Source of the DNA: Mesobacillus subterraneus
GTDB taxonomy: Bacteria; Bacillota; Bacilli; Bacillales; Cytobacillaceae
Assembly (NCBI RefSeq): GCF_023715485.1
Contig: NZ_JAMBOF010000004.1
Span: 274,614 to 338,613, forward strand
DNA: 64,000 nucleotides
Direction of reading: 5' to 3'
Below are positions 17,262 through 24,800 of this stretch, piece by piece. The notes under the pieces were generated by a model. That model was not told the DNA's origin. It worked only from the letters and a program-made list of their open reading frames with translations, and did no database searches. How positions within the stretch are numbered: position 1 is the first letter of the stretch; each line of letters starts with the position of its first letter. The translations under genes were made by a program, and so were the position numbers.

Positions 17262-17668
17262 TAATCCAGAACTAAAAGCGCAAGCGCCTCGTTCAGCCCC
17301 GACAAGCGCTGGAGGGCCGACCGGTGAAGTCGTTCTTTGACTTCATTGGTAGGAGCGAAATCGAAATGTATAGCCGACTGTCCAGAAACGCAGAAACTGG
17401 AGACTCCAACAAAGAAGCGCTTTTTGCTTCTGCCGGGGGAGTTGAAGTTTCGGAGTTTCTAGGAGGCGCAACTAGACAATTCGTAAAGCGAAGGCGACTG
17501 TTCAACTCCGAAAAGCGCTGGAAGGCCTGACAGTGAAGTCGTTCTTTGACTTCATTGGCAAGGACCGAAGCGTCTCGAGGAGTTAGGAGCCTCAGCTAGA
17601 CATGCGACTCGAGGGGCTAGGCGCTGGAACTGTATTAAGAATACTACATGCAGTTATCCAGAACTAAA
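17262..17668. repeat. Composite GC-rich intergenic repeat flanked by 13-bp direct repeats
   Basis: ATCCAGAACTAAA occurs at 17264-17276 and again at 17656-17668. Between them lies GC-rich sequence unlike the flanks, opening with GCGCAAGCGCC and ending with GGGGCTAGGCGCTGG. It contains two direct copies of a roughly 52-bp block (17304-17355 and 17513-17565) that share GTGAAGTCGTTCTTTGACTT. Open frames inside are short and lack ribosome binding sites. It resembles the dispersed non-coding repeats common between Bacillus genes. Confidence 0.55.
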
Positions 17669-17694
17669 CAATTTTATAATTTCCTTAACACTAA

Positions 17695-17941
17695 GGCTCT
17701 GTTAAAGCCCAATGTTGTTTTTAATACCTGTTGATTGTAGTGGAAGGCGCGAAGACTCCTCCGAAAATGCTAACGCATTTCCATCGTGCGTGGGCAGGTT
17801 CGAGGAAGCCCAATCAATGTCCTGCGGGCTTAGCTGGTCAGGTGAGACCCCGCAGGAGCGAAGCGACGAGGAGGCTCCGCGCCAGCCCCGCGGAAAGCGA
17901 AGCGCCTGGAACGAAAATCAACAGCCTTGTTTAACAGAGCC
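17695..17941. mobile_element. MITE-like element with 12-bp terminal inverted repeats
   Basis: The 247-bp element begins GGCTCTGTTAAA (17695-17706) and ends TTTAACAGAGCC (17930-17941), a perfect terminal inverted repeat. A second inverted pair lies inside (CTGTTGATT ... AATCAACAG). The core is GC-rich and has no transposase. A shortened copy in opposite orientation lies at 34067-34218 and a fragment at 39635-39664. No clear target duplication is visible. The element ends 4 bases before the 3' end of the group II intron. Confidence 0.6.
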
Positions 17942-17945
17942 AACA

Positions 17946-19832
17946 ATCGAGTAGGAGGGGGTGATTAACCCCCGACCTCTCACACCACCGTACGTACCGT
18001 TCGGTATACGGCGGTTCAATTAAGTGTGACGTAGAAATTCATATCTTTGATATAGACTTTTGAGCCCTCGATGACTCCAATAAGAGTTATCGAGGGTTTT
18101 GTGTAGAATTGGACTAGAGGCTATTCTCCAATATTTCCTTCTGGAGTTTCCCCATTCGTGTGCCTTTTGGTCAGGGACACCTAGACTTTTGAGTTTTCTT
18201 ACTCTTGTCCTCGGATTCTTCCATTGTTTCCATTCAATCATACGAAGTCTTCTTCTAATCCACTCATCAAATTCTTTAAATTTACTCGGTGTATCAGCCA
18301 ATGCAAAATATCCACACCATCCCGTAAGATATTGATTTAGTTTCTCGATTCTAACTTCCATAGGAATTGGTTTAGAACGGGAGGTTAGTTCTCGTATTTT
18401 AGCTTTAAGCCTTTTGATACTTTCATTTGCTATACGAACCTTCGGTATCCTATTAACCGTAAAGCTAAAGCCGAGGAACTTTCGTTTCCATGGGCGATCA
18501 ACCGCTGATTTTCCTCTATTTACTTTGAGCTTTAATTTCTGCTCAATGAAGCATGTAATCGAGTTCATCACTCGTTCTCCAGCTTTCTTCGATTTCATGT
18601 AAATATTACAATCATCGGCGTAGCGGACAAACTTGTGACCTCTCCTTTCTAACTCTTTATCGAGCTTATCCAAAAGGATATTCGAAAGAAGAGGGCTCAG
18701 GGGACCTCCTTGTGGTGTTCCTTCTTCTGCATCATAGACTACACCATTTATCATGATTCCTGCTTGGAGATATTTCCGTATTAGTTTCAAGACCAACCGG
18801 TCTTGGATTCTACTTGCCAATATCCCCATTAACTTATCATGATTAACTTTGTCAAAGAATTTCTCCAAGTCCATGTCTATCACCCATCTATAACCTTCAC
18901 TTATGTATCCCCTTGCTTTACGAACTGCGTCATGACCTCTTCGGTTTGGTCTAAACCCATAACTATGTTCTGAGAAGGCTGGGTCAAAAAGCGGGGTTAG
19001 AACTTGGGCGATAGCCTGTTGAATGAACCGGTCTGTCACGGTAGGTATTCCTAGTAGCCTTACTCCACCATTCGGTTTCGGGATTTCGACTCGACGTACT
19101 GGGTTAGGTTGATAGGTACCTTTCCTTAAAGAATCACAGAGAGTGTCCCAGTTCTCATAGAGATGTCTTCGTAGGGATTTTACGGACATTCCATCTATGC
19201 CGTGACTCCCTTTGTTCTTCTCCACACGTTTAAGTGCTTCTATTAAGTTTTCCCGTGACAGAATCAGATCCATTAACATGTGATATTTCCCTTTCGACGT
19301 GAACGTAGAAGTCTAATTATGTTATTCCTGCTCCACCCTCATGAAGTCCCCTGTGGAATTCACCACTTCCTCCTTCAAGTAAGTCCTTTCGGATTGTCTG
19401 CTTCTACACAGGAATTGTATGCCTAGCTCTCGTTCTTCCTAATTGTTCAGTCCTTCCCTTACCATCTCGAGTAGGTAAGGTACTATGACCTCTGCTGACT
19501 TCTGGTTGTTCAGCTATCTATTGCTAGATAGGTTACCAAGTGTACTTGGCATTTCAACCAGACCTCCCCGGGTAAGAGTACAGTCTTTCCCTCCATCTAT
19601 CTGCTTCATTTACTCTGTACCATCTTGGGCAGTAAGGACTTTGTTTTGTTACGCAAACTCATCCAATGGTACCTAGCCTTATATGAAGTTCGTGTTCCTC
19701 AGACCGGAGGTTTGCCGCTCGCTTCCTTCAGATTCCGCGTCACCACGGACACCCTTGCGTTAAGCTAACCACTACTACTGCCTTCATGGCTCGGGACTTG
19801 CACCCTATAGACTGCACCCATGCCGGGCGCAC
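17946..19832 (-). mobile_element. Group II intron (bacterial class C type) with reverse transcriptase ORF
   Basis: The intron RNA reads on the minus strand. The 5' end GTGCGCCCGG lies at 19832, the canonical GUGYG start. The 3' end is CTACTCGAT at 17946. Domain V is recognisable at about 17984-18017 (GAACCGCCGTATAC ... GTACGTACGG). The reverse transcriptase frame lies in domain IV and stops 3 bases before domain V. The 5' exon is the dfrA terminator hairpin and its T run, the target type of class C introns. Total length 1887 bases, apparently intact. Confidence 0.85.
18020..19279 (-). CDS. ltrA: Group II intron reverse transcriptase/maturase
   Basis: A 419-residue intron-encoded protein. Reverse transcriptase blocks RT1-RT7 are visible: GIDGMS, IPKPNGGVRLLGIP, FSEHSYGFRPNR, DLEKFFDKVNHD, GTPQGGPLSPLLSNI, and the catalytic YADD (FVRYADDCNIY). 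It is followed by a maturase (X) domain ending in LTGWCGYFALAD and an RNA-binding C-terminus. The HNH endonuclease domain is absent, as in class C introns. The protein promotes splicing and mobility of its own intron. The frame is complete. A ribosome binding site AAAGGGAAAT precedes the start. Confidence 0.92.
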   Translation of the reverse strand: MLMDLILSRENLIEALKRVEKNKGSHGIDGMSVKSLRRHLYENWDTLCDSLRKGTYQPNPVRRVEIPKPNGGVRLLGIPTVTDRFIQQAIAQVLTPLFDPAFSEHSYGFRPNRRGHDAVRKARGYISEGYRWVIDMDLEKFFDKVNHDKLMGILASRIQDRLVLKLIRKYLQAGIMINGVVYDAEEGTPQGGPLSPLLSNILLDKLDKELERRGHKFVRYADDCNIYMKSKKAGERVMNSITCFIEQKLKLKVNRGKSAVDRPWKRKFLGFSFTVNRIPKVRIANESIKRLKAKIRELTSRSKPIPMEVRIEKLNQYLTGWCGYFALADTPSKFKEFDEWIRRRLRMIEWKQWKNPRTRVRKLKSLGVPDQKAHEWGNSRRKYWRIASSPILHKTLDNSYWSHRGLKSLYQRYEFLRHT

Positions 19833-19835
19833 ATA

Positions 19836-19862
19836 AAAAAAGCAGCCCTTTTAAGGACTGCT
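19836..19862 (-). terminator. Rho-independent terminator of dfrA, used as intron insertion site
   Basis: On the minus strand AAGCAGTCC pairs with GGGCTGCTT around TTAAAA and is followed by seven T. The group II intron begins 4-5 bases past the T run, so this hairpin is its 5' exon. Confidence 0.85.
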
Positions 19863-19869
19863 TAACCAA

Positions 19870-20355
19870 TTATTTGCGCTTATAGATTAAAAACTCGTAG
19901 TCATATGGATTTTTTTCGTCCTTCAACCCAATTTCCCTTGTTTCTAATTCCCATTTATCAATGTCAAAAACCGGGAAAAAGGTATCACCTTCAAACTGCT
20001 CGTGAATCATCGTCAAATATAGCCTGTCCGCTTTCGGCAATACTTCCTTGAATATTTCCGCACCACCGATGACAAATACCTCATCATCCTTTTCACCGGC
20101 ATACTTCATAAATTCCTCGATTGAATTCATGACCACGCAGCCATCAGGACTGTAATTTTCATCTCGTGTAATAACGATATTTTCTCTTCCAGGAAGGGGT
20201 TTGCCAATTGACTCGTACGTTTTCCTACCCATTGCGATCGGATGCCCCATAGTGACACGCTTGAAAAATTTCAAATCTTCAGGGAGCCTCCATGGGAGCT
20301 GGTTATGCAGCCCTATGACGCGGTTTTCATCCATTGCCCAAATAAGTGAAATCAT
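19870..20355 (-). CDS. dfrA: Dihydrofolate reductase
   Basis: A 161-residue DHFR that reduces dihydrofolate to tetrahydrofolate with NADPH. Substrate-site block [13 protein letters not shown] carries the catalytic acidic residue; the cofactor-binding [10 protein letters not shown] and VIGGAEIF are intact. It overlaps the end of thyB by 4 bases (ATGA-type coupling), the usual thymidylate-folate cassette, so DHFR regenerates the dihydrofolate produced by ThyB. No residue change of the kind seen in plasmid-borne trimethoprim-resistant enzymes can be asserted from inspection alone. Confidence 0.95.
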   Translation of the reverse strand: MISLIWAMDENRVIGLHNQLPWRLPEDLKFFKRVTMGHPIAMGRKTYESIGKPLPGRENIVITRDENYSPDGCVVMNSIEEFMKYAGEKDDEVFVIGGAEIFKEVLPKADRLYLTMIHEQFEGDTFFPVFDIDKWELETREIGLKDEKNPYDYEFLIYKRK

Positions 20356-21146
20356 ACACTGACAACCCCTTTAATATGCGGATGTGCTTCATAATTTACC
20401 AATTCAAAATCATCATATTTAAAATCAAAAATTGATTTGACTTCAGGGTTGATTTTCATTTGCGGCAACGGTTTAGGCTCGCGTGTAAGCTGAAGCTTGA
20501 CCTGGTCCAAATGGTTGGTGTAAATATGGGTATCCCCGAAAGTATGGATGAACTCGCCTGGTTCAAGGTCGCAAACATGCGCAACCATCATTGTAAGCAA
20601 TGCGTAGGAAGCGATATTGAATGGGACTCCGAGGAACACATCCGCAGATCTTTGGTAGAGCTGGCATGATAGCTTGCCATCTGCAACATAAAACTGGAAC
20701 ATACAGTGGCAAGGTGGCAAGGCCATCTTATTGATTTCAGCTACGTTCCATGCATTAACGATCATTCTCCGGGAATCGGGATTTGTCTTGATCGTATGGA
20801 TCAGCTCTGAGATCTGGTCTACAGTCTCACCGCCTGCACCTGCCCAAGAACGCCATTGATGACCGTAAACAGGCCCGAGGTTCCCATTATCATCGGCCCA
20901 TTCATTCCAGATGCGGACACCATTTTCCTGGAGATATTTTACGTTTGTATCCCCATTCAAAAACCAAAGAAGTTCATGGATGATTGATCTCAGGTGTAGT
21001 TTTTTAGTAGTAATCAGTGGAAATCCATCCTGGAGGTCAAACCGCATTTGATATCCAAATGTACTGATCGTGCCAGTACCTGTACGGTCTTCCTTTTTTA
21101 TACCGGTGTTCAATACATGCTCACAAAGTTCTAAATACTGTTTCAT
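20352..21146 (-). CDS. thyB: Thymidylate synthase
   Basis: A 264-residue ThyA/ThyB-type enzyme that methylates dUMP to dTMP using methylene-tetrahydrofolate. The catalytic Cys lies in [12 protein letters not shown], and FNIASYALL and the dUMP-binding [11 protein letters not shown] segment are present. The length equals that of E. coli ThyA and B. subtilis ThyB. It is the first gene of the thyB-dfrA pair. In B. subtilis the ypjQ-ypjP genes follow this locus; here the Ter cluster intervenes. Confidence 0.95.
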   Translation of the reverse strand: MKQYLELCEHVLNTGIKKEDRTGTGTISTFGYQMRFDLQDGFPLITTKKLHLRSIIHELLWFLNGDTNVKYLQENGVRIWNEWADDNGNLGPVYGHQWRSWAGAGGETVDQISELIHTIKTNPDSRRMIVNAWNVAEINKMALPPCHCMFQFYVADGKLSCQLYQRSADVFLGVPFNIASYALLTMMVAHVCDLEPGEFIHTFGDTHIYTNHLDQVKLQLTREPKPLPQMKINPEVKSIFDFKYDDFELVNYEAHPHIKGVVSV

Positions 21147-21316
21147 GAATTTCCCTGCCTTTCAAAACGTGCACTGATTCATTTTATTTTAGCAATTAAA
21201 TGGTTCATAGAAAACTCTCAAATGGATACTACTAATACTTTGCCGCGCTATGGCATAATTCCTGCTATACTTGCATTAGTAATCTTATAATATAGTAAAA
21301 TAATTCCATATTCCTA

Positions 21317-22018
21317 TTACTCGAGACCTTCAATATATTGATAAGTTTGAGGTGCTGCTTCCTTCAGAAGCCTTGCAGGCAATCCTCCGATGTAAAACAT
21401 CGCGAAGCTTTCGGCAAAATATTCTTCTGGATAATCGAGAAAGTAAGCCCGCCCAGGAAACAGCAGTCGGCTTTCAGCTTTCCAGATTTTCAAGAACCGT
21501 TCTTCCTCTCTGATTTGCCCATAAACATGGCGATCAAGGGAGTGAGCGAGTTCATGGAGCTCGAGATTTACAGAACCGTGCCCTTTTCCTTTCTCACTGC
21601 TGCCAATCTTCACAAGAACAATCCTGGAACCTCCGACTCCAGGTACCTGATCCCATGTACGACTCGATGTGTAACCCCGGGGAATGATCCCTTTCAAATG
21701 CCTGGCAGATGGATTGTCCGTCAAATTGCCTTCAAATAACTTCACCTTGATATTGCTGTCAACAGCTTTTCTAATCATAGAATCTGGAAGGAGCATTAAT
21801 CTTCCGATAATGCTGGCAGCCTCCTGCTGATCAAACTCCTCCTCAGGAAGGATGACCAATTTTCCTGCAATGCCTGCAGTTTCATCATCAAGTGAAGCAT
21901 ATAGCAATGATTGTTTTGGATATTCATATAGGAAAATGCCATCCATATTGGCATTAGAGCTCCCAAGCAGGGTGAAGGAAAGTATGATAACAATGAGGAT
22001 TTGAATCATTTTTCGCAT
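21317..22018 (-). CDS. Secreted ATLF-like zinc metallopeptidase (anthrax lethal factor / Pro-Pro endopeptidase type)
   Basis: A 233-residue protein with a signal peptide (about 1-24) and no lipobox or sortase signal. The domain carries a zinc motif HELAHSLD (HExxH) at about 155-162 and a downstream EYFAESFAMFY that would supply the third ligand, the pattern of the M34 family. Size and secretion match Pro-Pro endopeptidases of Clostridium and Paenibacillus rather than the much larger lethal factor. All catalytic residues appear present. The ribosome binding site AAAGGGAGATA precedes ATG 22018. The substrate is unknown; no obvious partner gene is adjacent. Confidence 0.75.
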   Translation of the reverse strand: MRKMIQILIVIILSFTLLGSSNANMDGIFLYEYPKQSLLYASLDDETAGIAGKLVILPEEEFDQQEAASIIGRLMLLPDSMIRKAVDSNIKVKLFEGNLTDNPSARHLKGIIPRGYTSSRTWDQVPGVGGSRIVLVKIGSSEKGKGHGSVNLELHELAHSLDRHVYGQIREEERFLKIWKAESRLLFPGRAYFLDYPEEYFAESFAMFYIGGLPARLLKEAAPQTYQYIEGLE

Positions 22019-22272
22019 TCATTATCTCCCTTTCCTGAGGTATGCAGACTTTAGATGTTATAAGGGTAATATAAGTGAATTATGATGGGATTTTTACGAT
22101 CGGATTCTATTAAAATTATAACATATGATTGGTGGGCTGCAGGCTGAGAATTTTAGGAAGGTAACAATTCAGAAAAAATCCACATGATCATTTTTTGAAA
22201 TGAAATAATGGTTTGCTCTTATCAAATGATTAGAGCCAGTTTTGTCCTTGAAAATCCTGAATAAGGGCATCA
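22019..22272. other. Intergenic stretch without recognisable gene
   Basis: AT-rich spacer between the metallopeptidase start and the terminator of the Ter cluster. I see no open frame with a ribosome binding site and no repeat. It presumably holds the promoter of the metallopeptidase gene; a TTATAAT-like sequence is present, but no convincing -35 box. Confidence 0.4.
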
Positions 22273-22303
22273 AAAAGACCCACCCACATGTGGATGAGTC
22301 TTT
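22271..22303 (-). terminator. Rho-independent terminator of the yceG-telA-terD-terD unit
   Basis: On the minus strand AAAGACTCATCCACA pairs with TGTGGGTGGGTCTTT and is followed by further T residues. It lies about 80 bases after the last terD stop codon. Confidence 0.7.
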
Positions 22304-22384
22304 GCTGTTATTAAAGGTTGTTACTGCATTGATTGTTGCTTTCTACTGTATTCGAAGAGCAACATTGTTTAGCAAAAGAGTTTA

Positions 22385-22963
22385 TTAAACTTCAAGTCCG
22401 AAGTTTCGGCAAAGAGAACCTAGCCCTCCTGAAAAACCGCTGCCAATGGCATTGAATTTCCATTCATTATTATGGCGGTACAGTTCGCAAATGATTACCG
22501 CGGTTTCAACAGAGAAGTCTTCACCTAGGTCAAATCGAAGTATTTCCTCGCCGTTTTCCTCATTTACTACTCTGGCAAAAGCGTTTGAGACCTGTCCAAA
22601 GTTTTGGTTTCTTTGTTCCGCATCATGAATCGTAACAGCGATCGCAATCCGATGTACATTTGAAGGTACTTTGGAGAAATCGATGATGATCTGCTCATCG
22701 TCTCCGTCGCCTTCCCCTGTCCTGTTATCACCTGTATGCTCTACACCGCCGCTCGGATGCTGCAGCTGGTTGTAAAAGATAAAGTCGGAATCCTGCTTGC
22801 ACTTGCCATTTTCATCTGCTAGAAAAGCGGAGGCATCTAGGTCGAAGCTGCTGCCGCCGGTATAGCGATTTGTATCCCATCCTAAGCCTACAATTACACG
22901 CGTAAGCCCAGGGTTTGTTTTTGTCAGATCAATCCGTTGACCTTTTGACAGGTTGATTCCCAT
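22385..22963 (-). CDS. terD: TerD family calcium-binding stress protein (copy 1)
   Basis: A 192-residue TerD domain protein (general stress protein 16U / YceE type). The family opening [13 protein letters not shown] and the acidic calcium sites (FDLDASAF and GDGDDEQ) are present. TerD proteins are cytosolic calcium-binding modules tied to tellurite, peroxide and envelope stress. The ATG at 22963 is preferred to a GTG three codons upstream, because GAGGGG lies 8 bases before it. Last gene of the right-to-left unit yceG-telA-terD-terD. Confidence 0.92.
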   Translation of the reverse strand: MGINLSKGQRIDLTKTNPGLTRVIVGLGWDTNRYTGGSSFDLDASAFLADENGKCKQDSDFIFYNQLQHPSGGVEHTGDNRTGEGDGDDEQIIIDFSKVPSNVHRIAIAVTIHDAEQRNQNFGQVSNAFARVVNEENGEEILRFDLGEDFSVETAVIICELYRHNNEWKFNAIGSGFSGGLGSLCRNFGLEV

Positions 22964-23015
22964 TACATACACCCCTCATTTCAACAGCATTTTTTTAATT
23001 AGAACCACTTAAAGA

Positions 23016-23633
23016 TTAAGTATAAGAACGGACAACTTCGCTCAGGCCGGAAGCATTTGTTCCAGTTCCTACTGCGGCGAATTTCCACTCATTGCCGTGG
23101 CGGTATAGTTCCCCTACGATCAAGCTGGTTTTGCCACTATAATCATCTGTAAGGTTATACTTGATCATTTCCTGGTTGTTTGAAGGATTCACCACGCGAA
23201 TGAACGCATTGCGGATCATGCCAAAGTGCTGCTTGCGTTTCACGGCATCATAGATATTTACGACGAATACAAGCTTTTCAACATGGCTTGGAACCCTGTT
23301 AAGCTCGATAGAAACTTGCTCGTCGTCTCCATCCCCATCACCCGTTAAGTTGTCTCCAGAGTGGATTATGCTGCCATCCTTGCTTTTTAGGTTGCCGAAA
23401 TAAACAACATCGTTATTGTTTTGCAATTTATCGTTCGCTCCCAGCATGATGACTGATGCGTCACAGTCGACATTCGCTCCACTGCCGCCGCCGCCGAACA
23501 AGCCGCCAAACAGTCCGCCGCCCCCGCCGCTCTTTTGAACCGGATCCCAGCCTAGTCCAACCATAATTTTTGAAAGTCCCGGATTTCCTTTAGTTAAATC
23601 TACACGCTGTCCTTTTTGTAAGTTAATTGCCAT
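23016..23633 (-). CDS. terD: TerD family protein with glycine-rich insertion (copy 2)
   Basis: A 205-residue TerD protein (YceD type). It differs from the other two copies by a Gly-rich stretch of about 20 residues (GGGGGLFGGLFGGGG) between the GLGWDP segment and the first acidic site, where the Asp pattern is VDCDASV. The second acidic site GDGDDEQ is conserved. The insertion probably forms a flexible loop beside the calcium site. The ATG at 23633 has AAGAGG upstream; a GTG three codons earlier is too close to it. Between telA and terD copy 1. Confidence 0.9.
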   Translation of the reverse strand: MAINLQKGQRVDLTKGNPGLSKIMVGLGWDPVQKSGGGGGLFGGLFGGGGSGANVDCDASVIMLGANDKLQNNNDVVYFGNLKSKDGSIIHSGDNLTGDGDGDDEQVSIELNRVPSHVEKLVFVVNIYDAVKRKQHFGMIRNAFIRVVNPSNNQEMIKYNLTDDYSGKTSLIVGELYRHGNEWKFAAVGTGTNASGLSEVVRSYT

Positions 23634-23692
23634 TACCTTCACCTCTTGTAAGTATTTTTTTAGATTTATTTATAAAAATGAGCAGTCTATCT

Positions 23693-24799
23693 TTATTGCT
23701 GCTTCACTTTTTTAAAATTTTCCTGCAGCTGCATCAAACGTTTTGTTCCTTCTTCTCTCATGCGCTTGTTTTCTTCCTCTATGGACTTTGTTTCCTGCAT
23801 GCCCTTCATGATGATATTCCAGCTTTCTTCAATCGTCTCGATCTTAATGCTAGGGGCCCCTGATAATCGTGCAATATCGACACTCTGACTTGAAATATTC
23901 TGTGCATTTCTCACAAGCATCTCATTTGTGCGGCGGTCAAGCTCATTCATGGAGTCTGCCACAAGCTTCTGCCTCTTGGCAGCCACGGCCTGAATCAAGC
24001 CATTTTTGAAGATAGGAATTGTCGTCACAAATGCCGAGTTGATCTTCCCGATCAGCTTTGTATTTCCTCGCTGTAACAGTCGGATCTGCGGTGCTGTCTG
24101 CAAGGCGACCATTTTTGCCATTTCGAGATCATAAATTCTCTGCTCAAGAAGTTCGACTGCATTGCGAAGAGTGTCAAGCTGCATAGAAGCCATCTGGTCA
24201 CCTGAAGCTGCCTTTGCTTCAAGCTGCGGCAGCTGATTTGTTTTGAGTTCATTTACCTTTAGCTCGCCAGCCACTACATATTTTTCTAGTGTCATATAAA
24301 ATTGATAGTTTTGCTCATACATACGATCAAGCATAGTTGTTGATTCAACCATTTCGCTCTGGTATTTGGAGATTTCCACGTATACATTATCAATCTCCTT
24401 GCCCATCGTCTGGTACTTGCCAAAAAGCTTCTCAACCAGCTTTTCACTCTTCTTGAAAAGCTTGCCGAATAGGCCTCCGGATGTTTTCTCAAAATCCTTT
24501 TTGTCAAATCGGTCCATGATTTTGCCAAGCTGCTTCAGAAGCTCACCTGAGTCTTCGACCTTTGTGGTACGCATATTGCTAAGGATTTGGTCAGAAAATC
24601 TTGAAATCTCCACTGCTGGCTCTTTACCAAACTCAAGGATTTGAATCTGGTCACGCTCATCGATGCTGCGCGCCAGATTCTGCACTTCCGGCTCGTTCCT
24701 TAGTGCAAGCTTTAAATCTGATACCGATGCCTCGGTTAATTTATCATCTGGATTAGCAGTAACAAGGCTGACATCTTGATTTTGTGTTGGATTCATCAT
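23693..24799 (-). CDS. yceH: TelA/YceH family toxic anion resistance protein
   Basis: A 368-residue mainly alpha-helical protein of the TelA (toxic anion resistance) family, named from plasmid tellurite-resistance genes. Long helical segments rich in Leu, Glu and Lys suggest coiled coils; there is no signal peptide or membrane segment. Its start follows the yceG stop after 1 base, so the two are translationally coupled, and AAGGGGAG sits 7 bases before the ATG. In B. subtilis yceG-yceH are similarly paired in the sigmaW/sigmaB-controlled yceCDEFGH operon. The biochemical role is not established. Confidence 0.9.
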   Translation of the reverse strand: MMNPTQNQDVSLVTANPDDKLTEASVSDLKLALRNEPEVQNLARSIDERDQIQILEFGKEPAVEISRFSDQILSNMRTTKVEDSGELLKQLGKIMDRFDKKDFEKTSGGLFGKLFKKSEKLVEKLFGKYQTMGKEIDNVYVEISKYQSEMVESTTMLDRMYEQNYQFYMTLEKYVVAGELKVNELKTNQLPQLEAKAASGDQMASMQLDTLRNAVELLEQRIYDLEMAKMVALQTAPQIRLLQRGNTKLIGKINSAFVTTIPIFKNGLIQAVAAKRQKLVADSMNELDRRTNEMLVRNAQNISSQSVDIARLSGAPSIKIETIEESWNIIMKGMQETKSIEEENKRMREEGTKRLMQLQENFKKVKQQ

Positions 24800-24800
24800 G

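Noticed and set aside
17293..17530. Frames of 70 (minus) and 68 (plus) codons in the plsC-dfrA gap
   Set aside because: They lie in the composite repeat with internal direct copies and have no ribosome binding site.
17712..17954. Plus-strand frames of 80 and 67 codons inside the MITE-like element
   Set aside because: GC-rich repeat sequence without ribosome binding site; a mirrored frame appears in the inverted copy near 34.1 kb.
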